The translations under genes and the position numbers were made by a program. Source: Pilasporangium apinafurcum (Eukaryota > Oomycota > Peronosporomycetes > Pythiales > Pythiaceae). From it: DNA of 64,000 bases. The stretch is from NCBI GenBank assembly GCA_001600495.1, contig BCKE01000050.1, forward strand, positions 26,357 through 90,356. The letters run 5' to 3'. The notes under the pieces are model-generated. The model made no database searches. It worked only from the letters and a program-made list of their open reading frames with translations, and was not told where the DNA came from. Within the stretch, counting starts at the first letter, position 1. Each line of letters begins with the position of its first letter. Below, piece by piece: positions 33,691 through 45,991 of the stretch.

Positions 33691-36600
33691 ATGCAAGAAA
33701 AACAAGGAAAAAGGAAAATGCGAACCCCAACATCACGCATTAATCATTCACGGAGCTCTTCGATGTGGCAACGTTGCTCGTTCCGCTTCATCATCGCAGC
33801 GCTTTTAATTTACTCGCTGAGTGGTGTGATGGCTGTGCGGTCGTCGCAGCAGCTGCATTTGCGCATTCACTCCAGCTCTGCCATGAAACAAACCACCGAC
33901 ACATCTACCATCAAATGCAGATCATTACCCACTTCATCATCTTCGTCATCATCATCTGATGAAGATACACCATCATTATCGACCGACTGCCCCACTGTAT
34001 GTGGTGACGGTGCATTTTGCGTCTACTACCCAGAAAACTGGCGTAGCAGTTGCACCAGTATATACGGCAGCTCATGTCACGATGGTCCGACCTGTACGTT
34101 CGAATGTCTGAGCTTCAGCGACCCACGCTATTGGCACTTCACTCTCTATGATAATAGCGAAGTAAGCGTTGAGACAGACATGTGGAATGTGTTCACGACC
34201 AGTCCATCGACGCCGATTAATGCGTCACTTGTGAACCACATTGCCGATTTTGTTGCCTTGGATGCTATGGAAGAATTGTGCGTATGCCTAGTTATTCGTA
34301 TAACATGCGATGGCACAATATGTTGTCTCATCTCGCTAATATTGTTACGTTATGTATAGGACACTGTCTGGGGACGAAGCAGCATCGGCAATTCTGACAA
34401 CAGGCAGCAACGAGGATCTTCCAAAAGGCCAAATCGTTCCATTTCGGTACCCAGATAGCTTTTTACGCCAATTAAGCAAGCTGATATACCTGTAAGTTCA
34501 TGCATGTGCTTGCTTGGTCTTAAACCGTACTGTCTAACTCGCGTACTAATGTGATAATATTTGGATTTACGTCAGTCGAATTGAAAATTTGCCTTTTCCA
34601 GTGGAATCTTCGAACGATGATGACTTGCCTGTCTATCCAAACCTACAATATTTGTGAGTACCACTGACACCTTTACGTACGATTGAGTGTTTGTTTGACT
34701 GTACTCATCTTTGCGTTCTTGCGTTCGATAGATTGGTATCGAACACACAGTTAGTGACAATGCCCTTGGCTCCATCCAAACTTCCATCGCTCGTGTACTT
34801 GTATGTTTGCTAGTATTTTGCTGGAAGCGCTTCGTTTTGTTGGTCCTTTTAAATTACCTGAATTCGCATTTTATGTGTCTAGAGATCTGTCCACCAACAA
34901 TATTGAGGCCCTTGAGTTGAATTCGCTGCCGTTGAATCTTTCGTACTTGTAAGTGGACAAACGCGCCTATAACTGTGAATGTTTTTATTGTCGGTTCCGT
35001 TCTGTACACTCACTAAATACACTTTGCTCCTTGCTGTGCTATAGGGATCTGAGCAATAATCTTCTCACAGAAATTCCACAAGATATTCCCAACATGATCG
35101 CTCTGAATACATTGTACGTTCTAAGTCGGTTGAAGTAGTCACATAATCGAACATTCTTATGACATATCGTGCGACGCATATCTACAGGAATCTGAGTGGC
35201 AATGCATTAAAAAGCTTCCCAAGCGCGTCCATTCCATCAAGTGTTCAAAACCTCGAGATCCGCAACTGTCTGCTGACCGAAGTCCCGTCATTGCTGAGCG
35301 AAATGACCTCATTACAGTCCTTGTACGTTCCGAATAACTTAAGAAATTCCATAGTGTAAAGCCATTGCTGGAATGTTGATTTTCACTCCGTTCTGATTAT
35401 TAGGGATTTGTCGGAAAACGACTTTAGTCAATCATTTGATATTACAAACGTGCCGTCCACTGTGTCATCGCTGTATTTGGAATCGCTCGAATTGACAGAG
35501 ATTCCAGATACCTTAGCGGAGCGCAACCTAGATACCCTGTAAGTCTTTTCGATATCTTATTTTTTACATGCTTATTTCTCAAATTATTTTTATGAGTAGC
35601 TCTTTGGCGTCGAATCCGCTGGTGAAATTTGACATTTCACGCCTACCAAGGCAATTAAAGATGCTGTACGTGATGAATCGAAGTGTTTGTATGCATGAAT
35701 AGGTCAATTTAGTTGATCACAGTGACTACTGTTGTGTGAATCTGCAGAGATATTGGTGATTGTCAATTCTCTAGCCTTCCTGAAGGACTCGCGACACTAT
35801 TGGAATTGACCGAACTGTAAGATCTTCTCATCCTGAGCTATTTGCACTATAGCAAAGATACTGTCAATGACCTAAACGTGTGGCTATGTTGATTGCTTGG
35901 TGATGTTACCAGTTATTTGGACAAGAATCCGATCGAAAAGATTGAAGCAGGATCACTGCCTCCAAACCTTCAATCATTGACAATATCTCATTGGACGTTG
36001 GACAAACTTCCACTGGGAGTGCTCCCATCAGGACTACAATCACTGTGTGTTGATGCTCAAGTTATCAAATTATTATTGTTCCTTATGTGACTCACTGTTA
36101 TTATGATTACGTAGAGCAATCAGTGAATCCAATCTTGATGAAATCCCTGAAGATCTGAATAGCATAACAGCATTGCAGACACTGTAAGAGTAATTTCCAT
36201 CATTGCTACAGTGTGCACTGATTAACATCAAGCTATTTTCTGAATGCATGATGTCGATTAGGATACTGGCCAACGCAAGCCTCACGTCATTTTCATTCAC
36301 TGATAACCTGCAAACACTGACGGATCTGTATGTATCCATATGCAGTTTAAATGTTTCGCTCGATCCTGACTGTTCATGTTTACCATGTATCCTGTAGAGA
36401 GCTGCTTAACAACTCGTTGACCACATTTGAAGCAAGTCTACCAGACGCCATCATCCTGGACTTGAGCTATAATTCCTTGGAGTCTTTCCATGTGGAGGAA
36501 GCAGTTAATTTGCTGATGCTCTTTTTGAATGACAACGAACTGACAGCATTCCCGAGTTCAATCTTTGACATGGAGGCGCTTCAAATTCTGTAAGTTTGCG

Positions 36601-38047
36601 ATGTCTTAACTCTTACGATCAGGAAAACAAAACACGAAGTAATGTGGATGCTAACTTTATTCAATTAATGTGACGGTTGTTTTCTCGTATTAGGGATCTA
36701 TCAAACAATCCCATTCGAAATTACTCACCCTCCATCGAGGAATTTTCTTTCTTGAGCAGCCTGTACGCAGTGATCATGGATCAGGATCAGTTTTTGACCG
36801 ACTGCGAGAATGCAACTACAACATTGGTAGGCTATAAGACCATGGAAGTGTACACTGTGTGCGTGGGCTTGACGAGCGATGGTGTTGCCATCAATTCCTC
36901 CGAGGGAGATGACTCGGGCACGTCTGCATCCTCAATGTTGCTCATTCTTGTCAACGTCTCTCTTGCTGTGGTATTGGCACTAGTCCTAGTAGCAGCATGG
37001 CACAAACGTAAAATACGTCTTCAGAAACTGCGAGAACTCGAAGAACGCAGTTCTGAGCTGCAAGCGCGTGAGACCAGCATCATTTGGCAAAGCGATGTGC
37101 TCTTAAAGCACCGCGTCGACATAGACCTTATCGAACCGATCAAGCTGGTCGCAAGCGGCATGTTTGGTGAAGTCTGGTTGGCGACTTATAACCATAAAAC
37201 CATGGTCGCCATAAAGAAACTGAAGGCAGATAATCCGGTTCGCGCTATGATTCAACAATTTGTCGACGAAATCAAACTCATGTCAGAGCTTACGCACCCA
37301 AAAGTTGTTGCGTTTATTGGTGTAGCCTGGACGAAAGAGTCAGACATTCAAGTGCTGACCGAATACATGCCCAATGGCGATTTACGGCAATACTTGGATT
37401 CTACATCGAAAAATGTGGAGGGCTGGGATAACAGCATGCTTCATCTAGCGCTAGATATCACAGAGGCATTGGTGTACTTGCATTCACTTGAGCCAATTCT
37501 GATCCATCGCGATTTAAAGTCGAGGAATGTGCTTCTGGATGCCGAATTCAATGGAAAGTTGAGCGATTTTGGCATCTCTCGGTACAAGATGGATGAAGAG
37601 ACGATGACGGCATGCGTGGGGACGATCCGTTGGATAGCACCAGAGGTGCTAGCAGGGAAAGCGTATAATGAATCGGTCGATATTTACTCACTGGGCATCA
37701 TTTTAAGTGAGATCGACACCCATGAACTACCGTTCTTCGACGCCAAGAATGAAGATGATGAGCTATTGTCGGATACCGCAATTGCTGGGCTGGTGCTGCA
37801 AGGGTCGTTAACTTCCAGCTTCTCGTCGTCGTGCCCTACAGAGATCAAGACGTTAGCACATCGATGTTGTGCTTTTGAACCAGAAGACCGACCGAATGCA
37901 CTGACTGTGGCGTATGAGCTGCGGCAGATGATCAAGGCACGGGCGAAAATAGACAACAGTGTCACGACGCAATCGGTCGAAGTAACGATGGAAGGAAGAC
38001 AGCAGAACGAAGAGGACGATCCCAATCATGGAATGATCGCGGTGTAA
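33691..38047 (+). CDS. LRR receptor-like TKL kinase
   Basis: Fifteen exons give 1072 residues. Exon starts: 33691, 34360, 34576, 34732, 34883, 35045, 35188, 35404, 35600, 35748, 35913, 36115, 36262, 36398, 36694. Every one of the 14 introns is phase 2 and cuts a leucine codon at the same point of the repeat; the LRR exons are 66-69 nt (one repeat), 132-135 nt (two) or 192 nt (about three). The N-terminus has an uncleaved basic leader and a hydrophobic segment (FIIAALLIYSLSGVMA), then a Cys-rich region (CPTVCGDGAFCVYY, CHDGPTCTFECL). A transmembrane helix (LLILVNVSLAVVLALVLVAAW) precedes a cytoplasmic TKL kinase with VAIKKL, HRDLKSRN, DFGIS and RWIAPEVL all intact; the glycine loop reads ASGMFGEV, with Ala for the first Gly. 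A cell-surface receptor kinase; ligand unknown. Confidence 0.93.
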
Positions 38048-38973
38048 GCATACGGAGCAAAATAGATATCGGTAAAGTGTTAGATTCGGCCATGTCACGA
38101 GATAAACGGCTCTTTGAAGGTACGCTTGAATTCGTCAGGTATCATGGCCAATGGTAAGGCTGTCAGTTGTAACATGAGTGATGAGATGCGTAGTCGTGTT
38201 GGCTACCAGCTTAAGCAAAAAAACTTTCAGAATTGGATCTAGTCGCCTTTGGATGTTTACCTCGACTTTTTTAACAATCAATCCTGATTCTTGTGACCTC
38301 GCTGGTTCATGAATCCGCTTCAATCTTTTTACACTTCAGCGCAATAATATTCGATGTTTTATTCTCTATTCATTGAGACCCAAAAAAGCGTGTCTGTCCG
38401 ACAGTTTCTACTCCTCCCCATGATTTCAAAGTAGTACCCGTCTATGCAATTGTTTTCCATTGCTCTACAATGCCGCTGAGTGAGGTGTAGCACATCGATA
38501 ATAGTGAGATCATATTCACACCTTTTCCCCTGTTTACATGATATCTGGTCATCATCACCTTTACTGACGAAGCTGGCTATGAGAAAACTTACGCCAATGC
38601 GGAGTGATTTACTCCATTGTAAACATGATATGGGAGATCAGGACCAGCTATACCACAGCATGAGCACTATATTTCTGTATGAGAAACATTGATGGAAGCC
38701 AGATATGTAATATTGACCTCCTTTGTGTGATCAGCAACAAGCATGAGGACATCAGCTCCATCCCAGGGAAAAAAAGTTGATCACACGAACACCACAAAAT
38801 TACTTTAAACAAAAAATGTATTCAGTCACACGCGACATACCTGTCACAGTATGGATTATCTGCTACCAAATGCTTAATTCATCATACGGCCATTAGAATA
38901 CCATGGAAGCCGTCCGCAAACTCACGTCTTCGTATCAAATTCCATTTCTCTCCATGAAACCACTTGATCACTC
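38048..38973. other. Intergenic, no gene
   Basis: About 0.9 kb between the receptor kinase and the secreted-protein gene. Only short chance frames. Two short similar segments (around 38532 TTTACATGATATCTGGTC and around 38620 TAAACATGATATGGGAGATC) may be remnants of a small duplication. Confidence 0.35.
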
Positions 38974-39426
38974 CTACATCACCAAAGCCATCGCCGTCGA
39001 CAATGCCAACACTGTTGTCATACTGATTGCCGTCATCATTGACGCAGAATTATCGGATGCTGGGGTAGGTGTCGTGTCCGATGCCCCTTCACTGGATCCG
39101 CTCACCGATCCATTTGACCCCACAGTGCTGGTCGACCCAGATGCGCTTTCCGAACTCACTTCCGCTTCGGCCTCTTCAATAATTTTCTCCAATTGTTCAA
39201 CTGTCAAATTGTCGACGTTGCCATCCACGAGTGCCGCCAAATCTGGGTTGGCAGCGATCGCTTCCTTAGCTTTTTTCAAGAGCTCCGCCAATGTATCTGA
39301 CGAAGAGCTACCGACAGATCCACTCAAAGACGAGCTACCACTCGCGCTACCAGCGGCGTACGCGGGAGAAGCCACATTCATAAGCGCCAAGAGCGCCATC
39401 ACACACACCAATCTGAGTCCCTTCAT
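38974..39426 (-). CDS. Small secreted Ser-rich protein, probable GPI anchor (150 aa)
   Basis: Starts with a textbook signal peptide (MKGLRLVCVMALLALMNVAS, cleavage likely after AYA). The mature part has a Ser/Gly-rich linker, then a helical segment (TLAELLKKAKEAIAANPDLA, then NLTVEQLEKIIEEAEAEV) with one N-glycosylation site, then another Ser/Gly/Thr/Pro-rich stretch. The end is a short hydrophobic tail (ISMTTVLALSTAMALVM) after a small-residue region (DNSASM), the pattern of a GPI-anchor signal. So a cell-wall or surface protein, possibly O-glycosylated. No RXLR or LxLFLAK motif is present and there are no cysteines in the mature part, so it is neither a classical oomycete translocated effector nor an elicitin. 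CTT microsatellite units lie just upstream of the ATG. Confidence 0.75.
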   Translation of the reverse strand: MKGLRLVCVMALLALMNVASPAYAAGSASGSSSLSGSVGSSSSDTLAELLKKAKEAIAANPDLAALVDGNVDNLTVEQLEKIIEEAEAEVSSESASGSTSTVGSNGSVSGSSEGASDTTPTPASDNSASMMTAISMTTVLALSTAMALVM

Positions 39427-39869
39427 CGTGTGTTCTTCTTCTTCTTCTTGTCGATGTCTTAATTAAATTGGGCTTACTCGCTCTCTCTACCCACTGGGTT
39501 CACAAAGGTGACTGAATGTCAGCGACTGGTCTGATTTTCATCCAATGAGCGACTTTATTGAAAAATATCAGCGAATCACAAATATTGTTTCTGTGGCTTC
39601 ATTATGCAATCACTAAATATAGTACTTTAGCAATGGATTCTTTGCGACCAGATCAATAATGTGCACCATCAATACTTGTTTAAATTAATTTTATCTTTAT
39701 ATACTGATTTTACATCAATAAAATAGAGCGGCTAAATGAGATGAGACAAAAAAAATTTCGTACCACTTGTTCTACATTGGCGGTTGAGCGATGACTTCAT
39801 TAGCTTCTCAATTCTTTTCCGTATCATTCAGACTCATCAGCCACGTACGATGATACTTACTAACGCCGC
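39427..39869. other. Intergenic
   Basis: Promoter side of the secreted-protein gene, AT-rich further right. Nothing else seen. Confidence 0.35.
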
Positions 39870-40895
39870 AGTTTCTGCTTCTTGGTGTTATATCCGTTAT
39901 TTCCATCGCATTTGCCAGTAAGTCGCACATTTATGCTTTCAAAAGGCATGCGATACTGGGACGGTTTCCTACCGAGGTCACATGCACAGATCAGCTCTCT
40001 AGTAGTGGAATCACATGGAAGCTATGTTCTTACGGCTGCTCTCTTGGACAAAAGCGCGAAAGCAATGGACAGAGGCTTGCAAATACCATGAACTCAAGCA
40101 GAAACAGCAGTAACTTGGACGCATTCACTTGCGCATGCCATGATTTTGACTACTATGGGTAGTCGTCTTCTTAGCAAGAATGATTATCTTCTTCTATTTG
40201 TTGGCGCTCTCGATCGCGTATTTTTTTCATAGCAACTTCTGCGCTGTACACGATGCGTATAGTGTGACCCGCGGCTGCGTCAGTTTCTAAACTGGCTCCT
40301 TGGAGATCATCGATGGGAAATTGAGCAGAAGTTGGAATTGCAGCAGGTCATTATTAATTTATGATTTGATTTATTCTCAATTTTAGTCTTGTGTGTGGGC
40401 ATGCTGGCGTTCAGCGGCACCGTTTGTCGATTGTTAGTCGAAGAGCAGTCTCGTATCAATCCGACAATGTCTTTTCCTTTGATACCAAAGTAAAAAACAA
40501 ACATCTCAACTATTGTCGACTAGAATGCTATTGCCGCAATAATAGAACAATCCTACTCATGTCTTTGACGATTTTCTTTCGTGCGCACAAATTCGTCTGG
40601 TTTTCCTGATGCTTTTCTACATAGAATTGCATTATTCGCGTTTGTCAGGTTTGTTACTACCGACCTGACGACATTACCATTGGTGATCGCTTCGAATTGG
40701 AAATACCTTCGATATTTGACAATCAAACACAGGCAATTCGACCATCTCCCACCATTTATCGCCGCGATACCACAACTGAAGCGATCGGTGCTCATGGATA
40801 ACCGTATCGCTCGTCTTCCATCATCGCTTAACGGTTCGTATATATTCCTTTTGTTGTCCAAAAACTCTGCAAGAACTTTTATCGACACTTCGTGA
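39870..40895 (+). pseudogene. Decayed LRR gene
   Basis: A hydrophobic, signal-like start (FLLLGVISVISIAFA) without an ATG leads into CTDQLSSSGITWKLCSYG. After several interruptions, 40640-40860 carries leucine-rich repeat text: TTLPLVIASNWKYLRYLTIK, then FDHLPPFIAAIPQLKRSVLM and NRIARLPSSLNGS. The spacing of Leu and Pro fits 22-23-residue LRRs as in the receptor kinase 2 kb upstream, so this is probably the remnant of a second LRR receptor. No kinase domain follows. Frame changes and stops between the pieces mean it is broken or that I have missed introns. Confidence 0.45.
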
Positions 40896-41718
40896 TTTAT
40901 CACGACAAAATACTTGCATTTGACCACACATTTGTACAGAATCTTTCTTCCTGACTCATCAACTGGGCGGCTCGTCGACCTGATAACGAGCTTATTTGCG
41001 CGAATAATTCACCATCTTATGAGAAGCACCGTTCGGTAGCGTCGCCATCCTCCATCAACTTTGCCGGTCTCAACCTATTCTCCCATGACGCTTACCATCT
41101 CGCCACTGTCACAGCACTTGAATCCATTAACGCGTCTGTGAATGCGGACACATTCATTAAAATCAAGTTTGCACACGTCACAGATACCTTTGCTTTAGTG
41201 GTGATTTTTATAGTTTAGGATTTGCAAGGTCGCCCTCCTAAAATAGAGCCTGAGCGGACGCGGGCATCAGCACATCGCATACCCGTTCAGGATGAGTAGA
41301 AAAACTTCAAGACAGGAGTAGTATACTTTATTCAAGTCAATTTGTGTTCATGTGGCAATGACCATCATTCTTCTTCCATATAAACCACAAGTGCAACCTT
41401 AGAGAAAAAAAACGGAAAGAAGCAGTTGGTGGGAGCCGCGGCCCGTGCGCATCCAACTTCAGTGCGGAATTCGAAGGGAAACCCCTGACGAAAAGGAAAG
41501 AAGGAAACGACCGCAACCGGTCGAGCAGACGACGACAACTTCGGCGCGGCAGCATCGCGTTTTTTTTCTTCCAGGAATAGCTGCAAGTGCAGGCATCACT
41601 CCCATCTATTGATTGACTGTCCGTCAGTTGCCCATTCTCTCTCTCTGGATTTCCTTTACTTTTACTTGATTTCAATTCGTCACTTTGGCGGTGCGAGGCA
41701 AAGCGGATTGATTAAAAA
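40896..41718. other. Intergenic with one coding-like fragment
   Basis: A frame at about 41050-41218 (SSINFAGLNLFSHDAYHLAT, then a stop) looks protein-like but isolated; it could be more of the decayed LRR gene. The rest is the promoter region of the kelch gene. Confidence 0.3.
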
Positions 41719-43866
41719 ATGGCCATGATGCGGAAGTTTGTGAAGAATGGGGTCGGTGGTGGCACCAGTGTTAGTGGATATAGTGATAATACTAGTTATG
41801 CTAGCGGTGTTGCATTCCGACCGCAATGCTCCAGCGCGACAATGACAAACACTCCAGCCATGGAAGTACGCGCATGGGAGAAGCTGGATCCACAGGGTGA
41901 TGCATATAGTCCACGCACAGGGCATACAGTTGCGAGCAACGGTATAACTGAGTAGAGGATGTAAGAAAGATATGCAGTAATGGTATTGATGAACGATTGT
42001 TGTGTGTTTAGATGGCCGTATATATGTATTTGGCGGCACCGACCGACGTCGAAGACAGCAAGATCTATTTCAATTCGACATTGGTATGTGTATCTTGTTT
42101 ATCGTGCTCAAACGAATTGCCATTAGTACTGGTAACTGACCTCCACTCTATGATGCCGGTAACGCAGAAACTAGTTCGTGGTCGCAAGTGCAAACAAGAG
42201 GAATGCTACCACCACGGCGGTCTGGTGCGTTAGGTGTCGTTCACGAAGATAAAATGTACATTTTTGGAGGGTACGACGGTCGTGATGGAAACTATTTCAA
42301 CGATCTTTATTACTTCAACTTTGGTAGGTGATATTGAAAGCGATTTTTCGTGTGGTTCTGGTTCATGTGTCACTTACAGTGCGAACTGTGCGCTATTCTA
42401 GAAAGCCAACGATGGGATGAAATGCCATCAGTGCTCAGTGATCGACCAGAGGCACGGACCGATCATATCATGGTGTTGCATTCTTCCAGTATTTATATCT
42501 TTGGTGGTTACAATGGATCAAGCCGCTTCAATGACCTCTACGGCTATGATATTCCCGAGAAACGATGGCGACGAATTGAAGCGAGTGGATCTACTCCCTC
42601 TAGACGATTTGGACACAGTGGAGTTGTCCACGCTGCGAGCAACCGTTTGATAGTTTTTGGTGGCTGGGACGGACGAGACACTCTCAACGATTTATATGAG
42701 TACAACTTCATTACAAACGAGTGGAAGAAATTGGAAACACGTGGGAATAGTCCGCCACACCGCTATCGTCATACTGCTGTAATATATGAGGACAGCATGT
42801 TTGTCTTTGGTGGCGTTGACAAAACACATAGTCGCTTTAATGACTTTCAACGGCTGGATTTAGGTATGCGTTTGCTTTAGATTGGTATGTTGCCTTCAAA
42901 TGGCTTATGTACTCATACTTTGTGTTTGGTTTAGTTACAAACACTTGGAGCGAAGTATGCACAACTGGCAATGTTCCTAGCAGTCGTACATTTCATCGTG
43001 CAGTCGTAGTAGCATGCAAAATGTATTTGCTTGGTGGATACGATGGTACCGATCGATTGCAAGATCTTTATGCGATTGATGTTGGTAAGTCCATGCTTCA
43101 ATTTTAATAGCGTACTCAGCAGAAGCGTAATTTTTCTGTTTTGTGTAGGTGCAATATCTCCACCGTCGCTGCTCGACATTTGCGCAGACTATATTCGTAA
43201 GAATATGGACATGATGTTGGAAACCACAACTTTCAAAGGAGTTCCGCAAGGTAAGGAGAAGCAATTTGATCTCCCACTATTTAAAGTTGTTAAATGTATT
43301 TGTCTGTTGGTAATAGATCTCCTTGACCACGTAATTTTCAAGCGTGATACAGAAAATCAATTGCGTGGAAGATGCAATGTGTGCAAGTCTGGTCGATGTT
43401 GTGTTTATCGCACAGTGCAACAAAAGCGAAGTAGCGATTCTTCTCCACAAAATGCATTCCTAGCTAGGGAAAATATCCCTCCGACAAAGGAAGTTTTGTG
43501 TGCTTGTGGGCATTCGAACTTGAACCATGAACTGATTGAGGAAATGAGTAAGTTTTTTATTATGGCTTCAAGACGTGAAAAGAGTGATGATTCTTACAGA
43601 TACATTTTACACATAGAACTTTATGGGAAGAAGCAAACGGACTCAACTTCGACAAAAGGTAAGGACAAACTAGCAGCAAAATTGCTCTGAAAAATTTGAG
43701 ATTCATACTAATTTTTTGTGACTTGGGTTTAGTGTTGATGATCTGTGGTTCGATCTACAAGCGCATCTTTGAATCAAGTCCCTCAACGTCGTTATCCTTT
43801 CTCTCATCCCCACGCAGTCGGTGCTCCGAAGACAGCACTATCAGTGAGAAGGACTACATTTCCTGA
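41719..43866 (+). CDS. Kelch-repeat protein with Cys-rich C-terminus
   Basis: Eight exons: 41719-41941, 42012-42083, 42168-42323, 42402-42863, 42935-43084, 43149-43250, 43317-43658, 43733-43866. All seven introns are phase 1, and the sum (1641 nt) gives exactly 546 residues. Residues about 55-455 form kelch blades: IYVFGGTDRR, MYIFGGYDGRDG, IYIFGGYNGSS, LIVFGGWDGRD, MFVFGGVDKTHS, MYLLGGYDGTD, so six blades of a beta-propeller for protein binding. A helical segment after it (PPSLLDICADYIRKNM, then DLLDHVIFKRD) resembles the BACK-like region of LZTR1-type proteins. Two Cys motifs (CNVCKSGRC and LCACGHSNLNH) may bind zinc. A substrate adaptor for ubiquitin ligases is a plausible inference; no BTB domain is visible. 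Confidence 0.88.
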
Positions 43867-44230
43867 GCAGCAAATTGCATGCACCAACAAGAACAGCAAG
43901 CGCAAAAAATTATTTGATTAATGACTCAGTGAGTGCGTCACACAAGACTTATTTTAATTTACTATTACCACACAATATAGTATCAACGTTAGATTCGTAT
44001 CCCCAAAAGAGACAACTTTATCTTTTTCATTCTACATCTCTTTGATGACAATTACTGTGTGGTACCTCGATTAGATCTTCATCCACATAGAAATCGTCAT
44101 CATCATTATCCATGTTCCAAGCAAACCATGAAAAAAAATATCTTACGAACGTACACGTGTGTCTAAAACCTCTACCCTCATCTTCCATATCAATATTCGC
44201 TACTGATTTTTCTCATCCACTCCTTTTCCT
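43867..44230. other. Intergenic between convergent genes
   Basis: Short 3' region shared by the kelch and NIPA genes. No further feature seen. Confidence 0.4.
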
Positions 44231-45991
44231 CTACACAACTATTCGCTGATATGGCTGCTGTTTCTGATGTGGACTGCCCTCGACTTTTCCATTGCCATTG
44301 CTAAAGCCATTCGTGTCATGTTTACCTTCACCACGCAAAGGTGTGTGTTCATCTTTCTCCTCAAAGTTTTTAGCGATCTTTGGTGCAAGCAACGATGACG
44401 ATCGGTGTGATGGTGAAAGTGGCATCAATGCTCCAAAATGACCGCTTGTGAGATGGCCACGAGTGGATGTACCAGTTGTGGATTGTTCGGAACCCAGCGG
44501 AGGTTCAAGGTCCTCATCTTCGCCGTGTTTGGAGAGCAAGTATATGCCACCAATGATAACTATGATTGATTTGACAATGTGAGTACTATCGATCTTTCAT
44601 CTGTGCAATAAAATGGACTTACAGGCTAAGGCGATAGGGAGACAGACCCACTCGAAGCTCGTGAAGTGCATGTATTTCTCGTAAAACACGACACCGCCAA
44701 CAACACTGGACTAGAAATCAGCAACACAATACTGTCAGTATTCCAGCAGTATTCTAATAAAATGAAAAAAACACTTACTCCAATCCAAAAGCACTGAAAC
44801 ATTGGGAAGACACTAAGTGTATCACCAGTCATGATTGCACGATTGAGCAAATCGGTTTGCAGGATCAACGTCGAAATCATGCCGCCCACAAATAAATATG
44901 TCGTGAAGTACACAAATTGGTTCTCGCCTTGGAAGGTGAGAATGAGGAGAATCGATGCACACTACAAAGCAACCACCGAATGGGATGATTTGACCAGAAA
45001 AAAATAATCCCAGCCTGACCAAAAATATGGTTCCTCACGCACCTTTGCCAGCAGGACCGAAAAAGAACCAAAGATTCCCGATGCAGTAGCATACAGAAAT
45101 GGCAGTAACCGGTACTTGGACTCATTGCGTTGCTTCGGCAAACGTGAAATGGCTTCAATTTGGCCAAAAATGCCACCTAAGATGGCGGTCTGCACACATG
45201 TTTGCCGGTTTATCACTTAACACATACCACAGATCGATAGGCAAGTGGATATATATAAACATGATACGCACCATCACACCAAGATAAATGAGAAAGCCTT
45301 TCTGGAAGAACTGACGCTCCAGTTCGTCAAGCGTCATGGTCGCATCCGGTTGATTCACGACAGTGCTTAGCACCACACCAATGATAATCAACACTGTGCC
45401 AATAACATCCGTCATGGACAAGATCTACACACTCAAAATTATATGATAATGCACTATCGCCAATAAATCCACTAGCTCGGTCGTTCTACCTGTCCAAGCC
45501 ACAAGTGGGCAAAGAAGACGTTGGCTAATACAGTGCACCCGCCACCGACCGATGCCACCAATGCCTGTGGTGCAAACCTACATATTCAACCAATCTAGTA
45601 AAAAAACATTCACGCACGTAAGTCAATACACAATAAACAACAATTTACCCGAGTGCTTCAAAGTCACCAATGGCTCCCAGCACCACGAGGATCATGCCAA
45701 TGATCCACACGGGTCGCGTATAGTATGTGCGGCGAGCAAAGGGCGGCCGTTCTTCCTCCTACTCAAACCCACAGAAGTAGCATCCACAAATTTAGCAAAT
45801 GGATATGACGCTGTTTATATTGACGGCATGATCATACATACCCGCACATGCGAGAGTTTTTGGACGTTCACGCCCAAGTTCGACAGGATGGCCGAGCCGA
45901 TGACGATCGCGAGGCCGATCCACTTGTAAAGCGCGGCGTTCGCGTCATCTGCATCGCCCACCACTGCACTTAGGTTATTCACAGCGCTCAT
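44231..45991 (-). CDS. NIPA-type magnesium transporter
   Basis: Eight exons: 45842-45991, 45649-45758, 45490-45577, 45272-45424, 45043-45189, 44779-44961, 44623-44710, 44231-44559; phases agree and give 415 residues. Nine or so hydrophobic segments follow the NIPA/DUF803 family (drug/metabolite transporter superfamily): YKWIGLAIVIGSAILSNLGV, WIIGMILVVLGAIGDFEALG, the small-residue helix ASVGGGCTVLANVFFAH, DVIGTVLIIIGVVLSTVV, YATASGIFGSFSVLLAK, FTTYLFVGGMISTLILQT and the signature FWIGSSVVGGVVFYEKY. These proteins move Mg2+ in plasma or endosomal membranes. The last 100 residues are a hydrophilic cytosolic tail rich in Ser, His and charged residues. Several exons correspond to one or two helices each. 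Confidence 0.93.
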
